From contig UQDF01000001.1 of the NCBI GenBank assembly GCA_900539765.1, forward strand, positions 46,387 to 110,386: a DNA stretch of 64,000 nucleotides, read 5' to 3'. The notes beneath the pieces were generated by a model. That model saw only the letters and a list, made by a program, of their open reading frames with translations, made no database searches and was not told the origin of the DNA. Below, in pieces: positions 16,426 through 25,066 of the stretch (position 1 is its first letter; every line of letters starts with the position of its first letter). The translations under genes and the position numbers were made by a program. Source of the stretch: an uncultured Porphyromonas sp. GTDB taxonomy: Bacteria; Bacteroidota; Bacteroidia; Bacteroidales; Porphyromonadaceae.

Positions 16426-18042
16426 CTACTTGACCGTGAGAGCCTCCACCTGGTAGGTGGTGGTGTGGTCAGGGGCTTTAGCTGCATAGAGGAGTGCTAT
16501 GTAGCCAGCATCGGCAGAGCCTGAGATCGTGTAGCTCTTCTTGTAGTGCTGGTTGCCGTAACCGCCAGGACTACTCTGGTCATTGATCTCCTCGAGTGTC
16601 TTCACCAGCTTGCCGTCCTTGTCTAGCTGCTGTATCGTGAGGGTAGCACCATTGGTGTGGCCTGTGCTATAAGTTAACTCAACTGTGTAGCTACTCCTGG
16701 CCTTCATCTGTAGGCGTGGCGTGACGAGGACACACTTATTCTCAGGGTCAGTAGAGCCAAATGCATTTGCCTGCGCATAGTGCACATCGCTGAAGGATCT
16801 CTTTTGGAACTTACGTCCACCCACTAGGGCTTTATTGAGCCAGCCTGGCAGCGTAAAGTCTTTCTTATCCTCACCACCCTTAGAGAAGTCGTCTGCAAAG
16901 GGTATCGTACGAGCCGTCTGCGAGAGATCGACATCATAGATGTTTCCCTGCGGATTAGGATCAGGATTAGGGTTGGGCTGATTGCCACCACCTACGTCAA
17001 AGCGTGGCTGGTCCAGCTTGATGTCGCTACGCAGCGTGGGGCGGAGGTTGAAGAAGGTCTTATTGACCGTCACGACTGCCGTGATGCTACCGCTACCAGA
17101 TGGGATCTTCTCGTCACGGAAGGTGGCTGTCTTCCAGATCTCTACGTTGGTCTTCTTACCACTCTTGTCGGTGATCTCACGACGTGTAGAGGAGTAGGTG
17201 CTAGCTGGGTCAAAGAAGGGTACGTCTGTCTGGACAAACTGCACCTCCTTGACACGTACATACTGGTTCGGGTGCTTGCCTGCGACGACCTCTGCGAGCG
17301 TGGTCTCAATCGGCTCAATCGGTTTGTTGGGTACGATAGCCATCTGTGCGTGCGAGACCTGTAGCTGTATGGTCCCGTTGTAGTTAGAGATCTTAGCTCC
17401 CTTGAGCTTAGCGGTTACCTCGTCGCCAAACTGCAAGGCGTCTTCGCCCTTGGGTACCGTCAGGACGAGCGCATTGCCCTCAGCGTCCTGTATGTAGTGG
17501 AAGCCTAAGAAGGGGAACTGCCTTGTCTCGGCATGGGTCGTGACCGTAGCGCGAATGCGCAGGTCTTGATCGATGGTCTTGCCGTTTTGGTCTGCGTCCT
17601 GACCCAGCTTAGCGATCTCAGCGAGTGAGGTGTAGGTGATCCCCTTGCCTGTACTGCCGAGCTGCATGATCAGGTAGACGTGCTGTGTCGTAGAGGTCTT
17701 GATGATCATCTGAGCCTCACGAGCATCTTCGCCTCTGTTGGGGAGTGCCGTGATGGTGATCTGGTGCGTTCCCTCGGTCGCCTCCATAGGCGTAGCCGAG
17801 ACCCACTCGGCACCCTCGCCGAAGGTGATCGAAAAGCGTCTATTGGTCTCGATGGTTAGCTGCTGCGTACCACCATCCTGCTTGAAGGGGATCGTGTTGT
17901 CAGTGAAGGTCGGTGAAAGCGTCACATAGGGCTGCTCATAGTAGTCCATCTCATCCTTACAGCTGGTCACACCGAGCAGCGTCGTGATGGTGAGGATAGC
18001 GAGGAGTAGTCGTCTCGTCGCAAGTTTATTGAGTGTCTTCAT
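16426..18042 (-). CDS. BACON / DUF5689 surface lipoprotein
   Basis: 538 residues. The lipoprotein signal ends LLGVTSC (C28). Residues about 35-130 look like a BACON-type sandwich (EGAEWVSATPMEATEGTHQI). ITYTSLAEIAKLGQ (about 134) starts a DUF5689-type OB-like domain with the usual IRATVTTH, LKGAKISNYNGTIQL and VTVNKTFFNLRPTLRSD elements. After a Pro/Asn-rich linker (about 355-367, PNPNPDPNP) a C-terminal jelly roll follows (FADDFSKGG, ALVGGRKFQKRSF) like the choice-of-anchor J module. Such lipoproteins often act as surface ligand binders beside TonB receptors. The ligand is unknown; nucleic acid is suggested by the neighbour nuclease and the OB-like domain. Confidence 0.8.
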   Translation of the reverse strand: MKTLNKLATRRLLLAILTITTLLGVTSCKDEMDYYEQPYVTLSPTFTDNTIPFKQDGGTQQLTIETNRRFSITFGEGAEWVSATPMEATEGTHQITITALPNRGEDAREAQMIIKTSTTQHVYLIMQLGSTGKGITYTSLAEIAKLGQDADQNGKTIDQDLRIRATVTTHAETRQFPFLGFHYIQDAEGNALVLTVPKGEDALQFGDEVTAKLKGAKISNYNGTIQLQVSHAQMAIVPNKPIEPIETTLAEVVAGKHPNQYVRVKEVQFVQTDVPFFDPASTYSSTRREITDKSGKKTNVEIWKTATFRDEKIPSGSGSITAVVTVNKTFFNLRPTLRSDIKLDQPRFDVGGGNQPNPNPDPNPQGNIYDVDLSQTARTIPFADDFSKGGEDKKDFTLPGWLNKALVGGRKFQKRSFSDVHYAQANAFGSTDPENKCVLVTPRLQMKARSSYTVELTYSTGHTNGATLTIQQLDKDGKLVKTLEEINDQSSPGGYGNQHYKKSYTISGSADAGYIALLYAAKAPDHTTTYQVEALTVK

Positions 18043-18096
18043 ATCTGGATCTAACTCTATTTCTTAATTCTTGAGCGAAGCTCCGAGGAGCCTCCG

Positions 18097-18924
18097 TTAC
18101 TTAGTCGTCTGAAATCGTGGGTTGGTAAAATTAATGTCACTCTCTAGGCTGATGAGGAGCTGAGGCTTTCCATTGAAGTAGCCGAGGATGGCGGTGATAT
18201 TGCCAGAGCCCTCGGGGATCTGTCTGCCAGCAAAGAGTGCATAACTACTAGAGCGCAGCACGACACGGTTGCCCTGCTGATCTTCGATCTGACGCTCCAC
18301 AGCGGGTACATTCGTCTTATTGTCTGCATCGGCATAAGTCTGCCCTAGCTCGCTATCGACAAACTGTACGTCCTCAAGACGTATCAGCGTATTGGCATAC
18401 TCAGGCGAAAGAGTCGGAATGGTGAGCGTACGGTAGACGAGTGGCTGACGATTGTTGTCACAGCGCACCAAGCGTGGTGTCATCTGCTCGGGGAGATAGG
18501 CATTCTCGTACTTCTCCTCTGTGGAGCTCTTGCCCAGCGTGACGACACCGCCATACTTGCCGAGCGTTAGCCCGTGACAGCGGATCGCTATCTTGGAGCC
18601 GCGCTTGTAGAGGAGGTTGGAATTGACGAGTCCCGCCTTGAACTCGATACCGCCTGTCTCGTCCTGTAGGTAGATAGACTTGTAGATGTTGCCCTCACTA
18701 TCGTCCGAGATGACTTGACCGACGATTACGGCATCAGGCACGACCCGTACGGGCTTCGACTGGTAGAGCGCTTTGAGCTCTTGGATCGTCATCGTTCGCT
18801 CCCAGAGGGGGTGGGGCTTTGGCTCCTGTGGCGGATCGATCTTGTTGTACTGACAGCTCGTCAGCAAGGCTAGTATGCCGACCACTACGATAAGTCTATT
18901 ATATATATGTGTCATACTATTCAT
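18097..18924 (-). CDS. DUF5689 lipoprotein
   Basis: 275 residues with lipobox LLTSC (C24). The body is one DUF5689-like domain: MTIQELKALYQSKPVRVV, then AVIVGQVISDDSEGNIYKSI, YLQDETGGIEFKAG and CHGLTLGKYGGVVTLGKSS, i.e. the OB-fold pattern also found in extracellular nuclease accessory regions, and a later repeat of short strands ending ESDINFTNPRF. It lies 14 bp after the TonB receptor and 54 bp before the larger DUF5689 lipoprotein, all on the minus strand. By analogy with SusD-like partners it may present ligand to the receptor; this is inference. Confidence 0.8.
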   Translation of the reverse strand: MNSMTHIYNRLIVVVGILALLTSCQYNKIDPPQEPKPHPLWERTMTIQELKALYQSKPVRVVPDAVIVGQVISDDSEGNIYKSIYLQDETGGIEFKAGLVNSNLLYKRGSKIAIRCHGLTLGKYGGVVTLGKSSTEEKYENAYLPEQMTPRLVRCDNNRQPLVYRTLTIPTLSPEYANTLIRLEDVQFVDSELGQTYADADNKTNVPAVERQIEDQQGNRVVLRSSSYALFAGRQIPEGSGNITAILGYFNGKPQLLISLESDINFTNPRFQTTK

Positions 18925-18938
18925 CCGTTTTAAGAGGG

Positions 18939-21692
18939 TTAGAACTGTAGTGCAGCGTTGAAGAAGAAGGTCGTGCCGTACATATAGAAGTAGCGACTAT
19001 CGAAAGGTCTCATCATCTTGCCATCCTTGGTGTAGCGGACACGTAGCTGCTCGTAACCACCGCTACGGAGGGTCTTCGTGTTGAGCAGGTTAGAGGCCGA
19101 GAGGTTGAGACGCAGATAAACGCCCGACTTGATACGCCACGAGTAGCCCACGTTAGCATCAAGCGTGAAGCCTCCTGGGAAGACCTCCTGACGAACGTAG
19201 TCGTAGGGGAGGCTGGCACGAGCCTTGTCTGTGCGACGGATCGGGTTCAAGCTGATGAAGCTTCGCCCGAAGTAGTTGAGATCAAGTCCCGCCCACATAT
19301 AGAAGGGGAACTGATACGACACGCTTAGGTTTGCTGCCGTCTGTGGTGTGCCAGAGACGTGGAAGCCCTTCCAGTAGACACGGTCCTGCTCGAGAAGCTT
19401 CTGACTGTTGTCGACCGTCTGTACGTAGTCAGGATTATTGGCATAGCGATACTGTCCGTAGCTCACGACTGCGATAGCGGTTAGAGCAGGCGTGATCTTG
19501 AACTCCATACCAGCCTCGACCCCCATGTGCGTTGACTCGATATTTGTCAAGACGTAGTTAGAGAAAGCTCTGTACCCGTCATCGTAGAAGCTCATATTGT
19601 CCGTCTTGTCGTAGAAGTGCGTGTAGAAGCCAGTGATACGCCCCTTGACAAAAGGCGAGCGCAATACGTAGCTCACATCACCCGACAAAATGCGCTCAGG
19701 ACGAGGATCGGTCACATACTGATTACGTGTACGAGGCGACACGAAGATGTCTGCGAAATAAGGCGCACGCTGCATCCACGCTGCGTTTGCTACGAGGTAG
19801 TGACGACCCGTGATCTTGTAGGTGACACCTCCCTTGACACCATAGTTGAGGAAATTTAAATGCTTCGAGTCACCGAAGGAATCATCGGGGAAAAGTCCTC
19901 TACGCTGCAACCCCTCGCGGTGCATACCCGTCCAGCCAGCGGTAAAAGCTAAGTAGCCGTCCACATGACGAGACTGCCCCCAGAGGTTGCCCCATAGCTC
20001 AGCTTCCTGTATGTGCGCTAGGTAGTTGTGACCATACTTGTCCCCTACCCCGACCACTCTGTTGGGATTATCGAGGTCTACCTGAGACTTAGAGGGATCC
20101 TGAGCGAAGTCTCGCTCGGAGTACTTGTCGATGTCTAGCCAGTAGTCTCCACCGAGGAGGTCTGCGATGACATTAAAGTTTGCCGTGCGGTTCAGACGGT
20201 AGTTCGCCCCTAGGTCAAAGCGGAGATGCTTGTTGATGAGTGCATTCCAAGTGGTGGCGAAGTTAAACTGACGCTGATCCGACCGCCTATCCTCGACAAC
20301 GTAGATACTTCGATTGCCCTCAGCGATCTGACGTCCCTGCTCATCGAAGAGCACCTGATAGTTATTCCTGTTAATGTTGTATAGTCGATCCCAGTCAATG
20401 TAGCGCATATTGCAGTCCGAGTGCCACAGCTCCTCGTAGTAAGCCGCCATATCGGGATCTTGCGTCTCGCTCATATAGCCGTAGTAGCTAGGCAAGTTGC
20501 GGTAGTAGTCAGGACGTGGATCTGGTCCATTGCCCCAGTTGAGTGCAGAGTAAGCATTCCAGCCGAAGCGGTAGCCGACACCCGTGGTCAGCTTGTTCTT
20601 TTCATTAATCTGCCAATAGTGATGCAGCTGTATGATCGGCTCATGATTAGAGCGGACACGAGCATTGCGCAGGTAACCACCTTGGAAGCCCACGTTCGGA
20701 TTGTAGTAGTTTGACCCGACCAGGTCATACACCTCCTGCGTCGTACCAGAGGCGACGCCACGCTCCGTGGGAGCTGCTAGGACGACCAAGCCCAATGCGT
20801 GCTGCGGGGTAAACTGCTTCTCCAGAGATAGAAAGTAGCCCCACGCATCGTAAAACTGTCCCTGCACATAGGACTGATTACCCCATCGACGTGAGGCACT
20901 CGCCGTGATCGCCCACCCCTCAAGCATCATACCCGTGGCATGCGTTATCATCGTGCGGTAGTTGTAGGTACGATTGCTTCCAGAGAAGGTGAGCGTCGTA
21001 CCAGGGCGATAGCCCGAGGCTCGTGTCAAGATATTCATCGTTCCGCCGATGTTACCGAAAGAGTAGTCGATCGGCTGCAAGCCGTCTTCATTGTTTTGCA
21101 CACGAACCACATTGTTCAGTCCATTCCATAGGGAGTAAGAGGAGTAACCGTTGTTCATATTGTTCATCTGCATACCATTGAGGTACTGCGACTGGTAATA
21201 TGAGTCGTAGCCACGCACCCTAAAGCGCATCGGGCTAAACTGAAAGCCCGCCTTATTCGTATAAGGATCTCTCGAAGCGGTCAGAAGTGGCGATATATCT
21301 CCAGCCGTCATGCCGTCATCGCTCATCACGAAGTCCGTCGTCGTAAGGTCCGCCATATCACTAGCTGTCAGCATCGGTGTGAGCGTGATATGCTCCAGAC
21401 GATTAGCCTCACTAGGCCACTCCAGCTCGAGAACCTCAGCACGGTAGCCCGACTTATTGAAGATGACCGTGAGCCGCCCCGTGCCACTATAGGATATCGT
21501 ATAAGCTCCCGAGGCATCGGTCCTCACCTGCGAGGTGATTCCCTCAGCGGTCCACGTGACGTCAACAGCGGGTATAGGAGTCCCCGTCTGCTCCTCGTAG
21601 ACTGCCCCTCGTGCTTCATCTATCTGCTGCTGTGCCTGAGCTCCACAGAGAGCTACAAGCATCAAGCATATAATTTGTAATGTTCGTCGCAT
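18939..21692 (-). CDS. TonB-dependent outer membrane receptor
   Basis: 917 residues. Signal peptide 1-20 (ends ALCGAQAQ). Residues about 24-105 form a carboxypeptidase-regulatory-like beta-sandwich (ARGAVYEEQTGTPIPAVDV), the usual Bacteroidota extension. The plug domain follows (about 115-225; RFRVRGYDSYYQSQYLNGMQ, then NIGGTMNILTRAS), then a 22-strand barrel ending in an aromatic residue (FFFNAALQF). It is shorter than typical SusC proteins and has no SusD gene beside it, so it is not a standard glycan system. First gene of the run with two DUF5689 lipoproteins and a nuclease; a TATCTTTG box lies about 70 bp upstream. Confidence 0.9.
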   Translation of the reverse strand: MRRTLQIICLMLVALCGAQAQQQIDEARGAVYEEQTGTPIPAVDVTWTAEGITSQVRTDASGAYTISYSGTGRLTVIFNKSGYRAEVLELEWPSEANRLEHITLTPMLTASDMADLTTTDFVMSDDGMTAGDISPLLTASRDPYTNKAGFQFSPMRFRVRGYDSYYQSQYLNGMQMNNMNNGYSSYSLWNGLNNVVRVQNNEDGLQPIDYSFGNIGGTMNILTRASGYRPGTTLTFSGSNRTYNYRTMITHATGMMLEGWAITASASRRWGNQSYVQGQFYDAWGYFLSLEKQFTPQHALGLVVLAAPTERGVASGTTQEVYDLVGSNYYNPNVGFQGGYLRNARVRSNHEPIIQLHHYWQINEKNKLTTGVGYRFGWNAYSALNWGNGPDPRPDYYRNLPSYYGYMSETQDPDMAAYYEELWHSDCNMRYIDWDRLYNINRNNYQVLFDEQGRQIAEGNRSIYVVEDRRSDQRQFNFATTWNALINKHLRFDLGANYRLNRTANFNVIADLLGGDYWLDIDKYSERDFAQDPSKSQVDLDNPNRVVGVGDKYGHNYLAHIQEAELWGNLWGQSRHVDGYLAFTAGWTGMHREGLQRRGLFPDDSFGDSKHLNFLNYGVKGGVTYKITGRHYLVANAAWMQRAPYFADIFVSPRTRNQYVTDPRPERILSGDVSYVLRSPFVKGRITGFYTHFYDKTDNMSFYDDGYRAFSNYVLTNIESTHMGVEAGMEFKITPALTAIAVVSYGQYRYANNPDYVQTVDNSQKLLEQDRVYWKGFHVSGTPQTAANLSVSYQFPFYMWAGLDLNYFGRSFISLNPIRRTDKARASLPYDYVRQEVFPGGFTLDANVGYSWRIKSGVYLRLNLSASNLLNTKTLRSGGYEQLRVRYTKDGKMMRPFDSRYFYMYGTTFFFNAALQF

Positions 21693-21760
21693 TTGCTATC
21701 TCTATTGTATTCGACATGTGCTATGATGGGCGGATAACTCGTACCCTACCCCTCGCAATG

Positions 21761-21768
21761 CAAAGATA
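21761..21768 (-). promoter_or_regulatory. -7 box for the TonB-receptor operon
   Basis: The reverse strand reads TATCTTTG, an exact TAnnTTTG, about 70 bp upstream of the receptor start. No gene lies between. Confidence 0.6.
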
Positions 21769-21844
21769 AACATATTCTTCTGACCAAACAGCCTATCGAC
21801 GACATATTATCTGTTAGTTTACACTTATGTCACCTCCTCTAAAC

Positions 21845-21888
21845 AACGAATAAACGGAGACTACCGCGGTAGTCTCCGTTTATTCGTT
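21845..21888 (-). terminator. 44-bp perfect palindrome downstream of tRNA-Val
   Basis: AACGAATAAACGGAGACTAC then its exact reverse complement, with CGCG at the centre and no spacer. It lies 28 bp after the 3' end of the minus-strand tRNA and upstream of the receptor promoter. A terminator is the simplest reading, although the T-tract is weak. Confidence 0.6.
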
Positions 21889-21915
21889 ATAACTAAAACA
21901 ACAAACTTAGTTCCG

Positions 21916-21990
21916 TGAGTCTTGGCGGATTCGAACCGCCGACCCCCACCCTGTCAAGGTGATGCTCTAAACCAGCTGAGCTAAAGACTC
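21916..21990 (-). tRNA. tRNA-Val (anticodon GAC)
   Basis: Folds as a full cloverleaf on the minus strand: acceptor GAGTCTT pairs with AAGACTC, D-arm AGCTCAGCTGGTTTAGAGC, anticodon stem TCACC/GGTGG with loop TTGACAG, and T-loop GGTTCGAATCC. The anticodon is GAC, which reads valine codons GUC and GUU. No 3' CCA is encoded (ACGG follows). A TAACTTTG promoter box lies about 43 bp upstream. Confidence 0.93.
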
Positions 21991-22032
21991 GGTAATTACC
22001 GAATGAAAACAGTCTGTCTTCGTTTGGTGACG

Positions 22033-22040
22033 CAAAGTTA
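22033..22040 (-). promoter_or_regulatory. -7 box for tRNA-Val
   Basis: The reverse strand reads TAACTTTG (TAnnTTTG), 43 bp upstream of the tRNA 5' end. Confidence 0.6.
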
Positions 22041-22196
22041 CAACAAATTTTTGACCCCACCAACTATCAGTCTGCGCTATTTCGATCATTTCGACGAAGA
22101 AAGAGCCATTTCCTAGAATTTTTCAAATCTCACCAGTAGCGAGCCGTGCGTCCTCACATATCGTCACACGTCTCTAATCTCTAACTTCTAATTTCG

Positions 22197-22204
22197 TACC
22201 TTTG
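22197..22204 (+). promoter_or_regulatory. -7 box for the Fur-family gene
   Basis: TACCTTTG, 39 bp before the ATG at 22243. The preceding 27 bp (GTCTCTAATCTCTAAC...) nearly match the sequence before the thrE-like promoter at 60784. Confidence 0.75.
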
Positions 22205-22242
22205 GGGGCGATAGATCTTCACAGCAAAAAAGCCACTAAGCG

Positions 22243-22671
22243 ATGACGAGACCTAATGACTTAGCAGAGTACTTCAAGCAAAAGGGTGTACGTGCCACGG
22301 CAAACCGCATCCTGGTGTTGCGCTCCTTGATGACAGCAACGCACCCGATGAGTCTCAACGAACTAGAGACGGCGCTCTACCCGATGGACAAGTCCAGCAT
22401 CTCACGGGTGCTGACACTCTTTCTAGCTCATGACATCGTCCATGCCTTTGAGGACGGGCGAGGTGTGTGCAACTATGAGCTCTGCGCCAGCGATGGCGTC
22501 TGCCTCGGTGAGGATGAGCACATACACTTCTACTGCGAGCGATGCCAGCAGTCTTACTGTATGGAGATGCTCGAGGTGCCTCCGCTTCGTCTGCCCAAGG
22601 GGTACAGCGCCCACGCCATATCCTTCGTCATCAAGGGGGTCTGTCCCCACTGCCAAAACAAACGGTTGTAG
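22243..22671 (+). CDS. Fur-family metal-responsive repressor
   Basis: 142 residues. The N-terminal winged helix (KQKGVRATANRILVLRSL, then SSISRVLTLFLAHDIVHAF, the recognition helix) is typical of Fur/Zur/PerR. Structural zinc Cys pairs are visible: C98/C101 in HFYCERCQQ and C134/C137 in VCPHCQ; DEHIHFYC supplies His ligands. Whether it senses iron, zinc or peroxide cannot be decided; the short HTH linker and Cys-rich centre (CNYELCASDGVC) are somewhat Zur-like. It has its own TACCTTTG promoter and no obvious operon partner. Targets are not apparent here. Confidence 0.88.
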   Translation: MTRPNDLAEYFKQKGVRATANRILVLRSLMTATHPMSLNELETALYPMDKSSISRVLTLFLAHDIVHAFEDGRGVCNYELCASDGVCLGEDEHIHFYCERCQQSYCMEMLEVPPLRLPKGYSAHAISFVIKGVCPHCQNKRL

Positions 22672-22682
22672 AGTGAGCATAA

Positions 22683-22709
22683 ACGAGTATCCCTACAAGG
22701 GCTACTCGT
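22683..22709. repeat. hairpin downstream of fur, part of a dispersed repeat
   Basis: ACGAGTA / TACTCGT arms around TCCCTACAAGGGC. A degenerate copy (GCGTCCCTACAAAGGGTTACTCGTC) is at 14190-14214. The dispersed GCAAATCT-type motif (22706-22727, minus orientation) follows. Confidence 0.55.
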
Positions 22710-22763
22710 GAGATTTGCAAAATTGAGCCTGAGCATAAAGCTTATGATGAACTCCTTTTTCAT

Positions 22764-22771
22764 TACATTTG
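22764..22771 (+). promoter_or_regulatory. -7 box upstream of the small ORF
   Basis: TACATTTG, an exact TAnnTTTG, 41 bp before the ATG at 22813. It would drive the small ORF and the aminotransferase together. Confidence 0.6.
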
Positions 22772-22812
22772 TGGGCAACTAAGTCAAAACAAACCATCAA
22801 GACACGTACAGT

Positions 22813-22986
22813 ATGAGTGTGGAGAGAGTGCAGATCAGCATATCGAACACGAAAAAGGAGATGCTGGAGGCTTACGAGTTGCTACTAGCGGAGGTGCAAG
22901 CTAAGAGCTTAAAGAGCCCTAAGAAGGTGCTAATCGCAAGTTTTCCCTTTCTATCTCATAGGTATGACCCATTTTTTAAGATATAG
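22813..22986 (+). CDS. small ORF, 57 residues, possibly a truncated gene
   Basis: ATG at 22813, stop TAG at 22984-22986, one base before the ATG of the aminotransferase. The first 40 residues (MSVERVQISISNTKKEMLEA, then YELLLAEVQAKS) are charged and look like the start of a long coiled-coil protein, while the tail (ASFPFLSHRYDPFFKI) looks unrelated. So it is either a 5' remnant of a larger gene or a leader peptide. It is preceded by a good promoter box. I do not recognise a family. Confidence 0.4.
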   Translation: MSVERVQISISNTKKEMLEAYELLLAEVQAKSLKSPKKVLIASFPFLSHRYDPFFKI

Positions 22987-22987
22987 T

Positions 22988-24129
22988 ATGGAACAGAAGA
23001 AGATTTGGCTCTCTCTCGCTGAGATGGGGGGACGAGAGCAGGAGTTTATACAAGAGGCGTTTGACACCAACTGGGTGGTGCCTCTGGGTCCCAATGTCAA
23101 TGGCTTCGAGGAGGACTTGACTCGTTACCTCGGAGAGCCAGGCAAGTATGTCATAGCACTCAGCGCTGGCACTGCTGCACTGCACTTAGGGCTGGTCATG
23201 CTGGGCGTGGGGCGAGATGATGAGGTGATCTGTCAGAGCTTTACCTTCTCAGCCTCGGCCAACCCAATTACTTATCAGGGGGCTAGCCCATATTCGTCGA
23301 TAGCGAGCCTAACACGTGGAATATGTCTCCCGACCTGCTACGTCAAGCCATCGAGGATCGCATCGCTCAGACAGGACGCAAGCCTAAGGCGATCATACCA
23401 GTTCATCTGTATGGTATGCCCGCCAAGATGGACGAGATACTAGCAATCGCTGAGGAGTACGACATACCTGTACTAGAGGATGCTGCAGAGGCTCTCGGAT
23501 CTGAGTATAAGGGGCGCAAGTGCGGTACGCTAGGTCGCTACGGAGCGCTCTCTTTCAATGGCAATAAGATGATCACCACATCGGGCGGGGGAGCTCTAAT
23601 CTGTCCTAGTGAGGAGACGGCTCGACGTGTCCTCTTTTACGCAACGCAGGCTCGTGACAATGCACCGCACTATCAGCACACGCATATCGGCTACAACTAC
23701 CGTCTGAGCAATATATCGGCAGGTATAGGTCGTGGACAGATGCTCGTCCTCGATGAGCATGTGGCTAAGCGTAGACACAACCATGCCCGCTACTGCGCTC
23801 TGCTCGCTGACTGCCCTGGAGTCGAGGTAAAGTGCGCTCCCTCAGAGGAGTATGATAGCAACTACTGGCTCACCTGCGTCTTAGTTGATCCAGAGGAAGC
23901 TGGCTTCACTCGTGAAGATCTAAGACTCAAGCTGGAAGCTGAGTCTATCGAGAGTCGTCCGCTATGGAAGCCGATGCACCTGCAGCCTGTTTTTGCCGAT
24001 GCACCACGCTACGTAGATGGTACGAGCGAGTGGCTCTTCGACAGGGGACTCTGTCTGCCTAGTGGCACGCTAGTGACTGAGGAGGATCTGCAGCGAGTTG
24101 TAGCTGTGATCCGTAGTTTGAGCAGATAA
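22988..24129 (+). pseudogene. DegT/DnrJ/EryC1 PLP-dependent aminotransferase, frameshifted
   Basis: A full-length sugar aminotransferase is spread over two frames. Frame one starts at ATG 22988 (MEQKKIWLSLAEMGGREQEF) and runs to SANPITYQGA at about 23284. Frame two resumes as PIFVDSEPNTWNMSPDLLRQ and carries the rest, including the PLP lysine in NGNKMITTSGGG, the HIGYNYRLSNI block and the end near 24127. The reading shifts around 23283-23292 (GCTAGCCCATATTC); one extra base there would restore a single frame of about 381 residues. Homologues add amino groups to nucleotide-sugars for surface polysaccharide. No other surface-sugar genes lie nearby. The change could be a real mutation, phase variation or a sequencing error. 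Confidence 0.8.
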
Positions 24130-24258
24130 GAATTCGCTTACGATCAGTAGCAAAGCTACGCCTTCTACATTTGTGTGCACCCTCTCTCCAAGTAGCGTAC
24201 TAAACTCTTTCGGTGGTCAGTGCCCTGCTTGTCATTTGTGTAGTAGCTGATGTTTTAT

Positions 24259-24266
24259 TACTTTTG
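24259..24266 (+). promoter_or_regulatory. -7 box for efp
   Basis: TACTTTTG, an exact TAnnTTTG, 47 bp before the efp start. Confidence 0.6.
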
Positions 24267-24312
24267 CATTAGGTAAGTAACTAAGTAACTTCACAGAATA
24301 GATAAATAGTAT

Positions 24313-24879
24313 ATGGCTACAACAGCAGACTTTCGCAATGGTATGTGCCTAGACATTGATGGGCAGTACTACTTCATCGTAGAGTTTCTCCATGTAAAGC
24401 CCGGCAAAGGACCAGCATTCGTTCGCACGAAGCTGCGCAATGTTGCTACGGGTCGTATCATCGACAAGACGTGGAATAGTGGTGTCAAGGTAGAGGAGGT
24501 GCGCATCGAGCGTCGTCCCTATCAGTATCTCTACAATGATGATATGGGCTACCACTTTATGCATCCAGAGACATTTGACCAGATCGCTATCAATGGTGAG
24601 CTGATCGAGGGTGTCCGCTTCCTCAAGGAGGGCGATATGGTTGAGGCGATGGTACATGCTGAGAGCGAGACAATCTTAACCTGCGAGCTACCTGCACATG
24701 TCGACCTGCGCATCAGCCATACCGAGCCAGGTATCAAGGGTGATACAGCTACCAATAGTCTCAAGCCAGCTACCGTCGAGACGGGTGCTGAGATCCGTGT
24801 ACCACTCTTTATCAATCAGGACGATGTCGTTACGGTAGATACACGTGATGGCTCCTACGTGGGGCGTGTCAAGGAATAA
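24313..24879 (+). CDS. efp: translation elongation factor P
   Basis: 188 residues in three domains. The domain I loop [15 protein letters not shown] puts the modifiable Lys at 32, in the position modified by hydroxylysine or rhamnose systems in other bacteria. The sequence continues with the usual [17 protein letters not shown], and the C-terminal signature (THSVPLF region, here [18 protein letters not shown]) is present. It relieves ribosome stalling at proline runs. No modification gene is adjacent. Own promoter upstream and a strong bidirectional-looking hairpin terminator 47 bp downstream. Confidence 0.95.
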   Translation: MATTADFRNGMCLDIDGQYYFIVEFLHVKPGKGPAFVRTKLRNVATGRIIDKTWNSGVKVEEVRIERRPYQYLYNDDMGYHFMHPETFDQIAINGELIEGVRFLKEGDMVEAMVHAESETILTCELPAHVDLRISHTEPGIKGDTATNSLKPATVETGAEIRVPLFINQDDVVTVDTRDGSYVGRVKE

Positions 24880-24926
24880 CCCTCCCTTCTCCGAAGCTCT
24901 TAATAAGCATCTAAGTGCGATGCAGT

Positions 24927-24974
24927 AAAAGCCGTGTAGCTCTCCCCTCAACTTGATGGAGCTACACGGCTTTT
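24927..24974 (+). terminator. rho-independent terminator after efp
   Basis: A perfect 16-bp stem, AAAAGCCGTGTAGCTC (24927-24942) with GAGCTACACGGCTTTT (24959-24974), and a 16-nt loop. A/T tracts flank both sides, so it may work in both directions. Confidence 0.85.
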
Positions 24975-25066
24975 CCTAATGAGACTACTGACTAAGCTTG
25001 AGGCTCTCGATGATTGTGGCAAAAGTCAATAGGCTCTCTCTCCCTCGGTGAGCCGTTTTAATCTCT

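Noticed and set aside
21916..21990. Reading the tRNA as Asp (GTC), which is seen on the plus strand
   Set aside because: The gene is on the minus strand; the loop reads TTGACAG, so the anticodon is GAC (Val).
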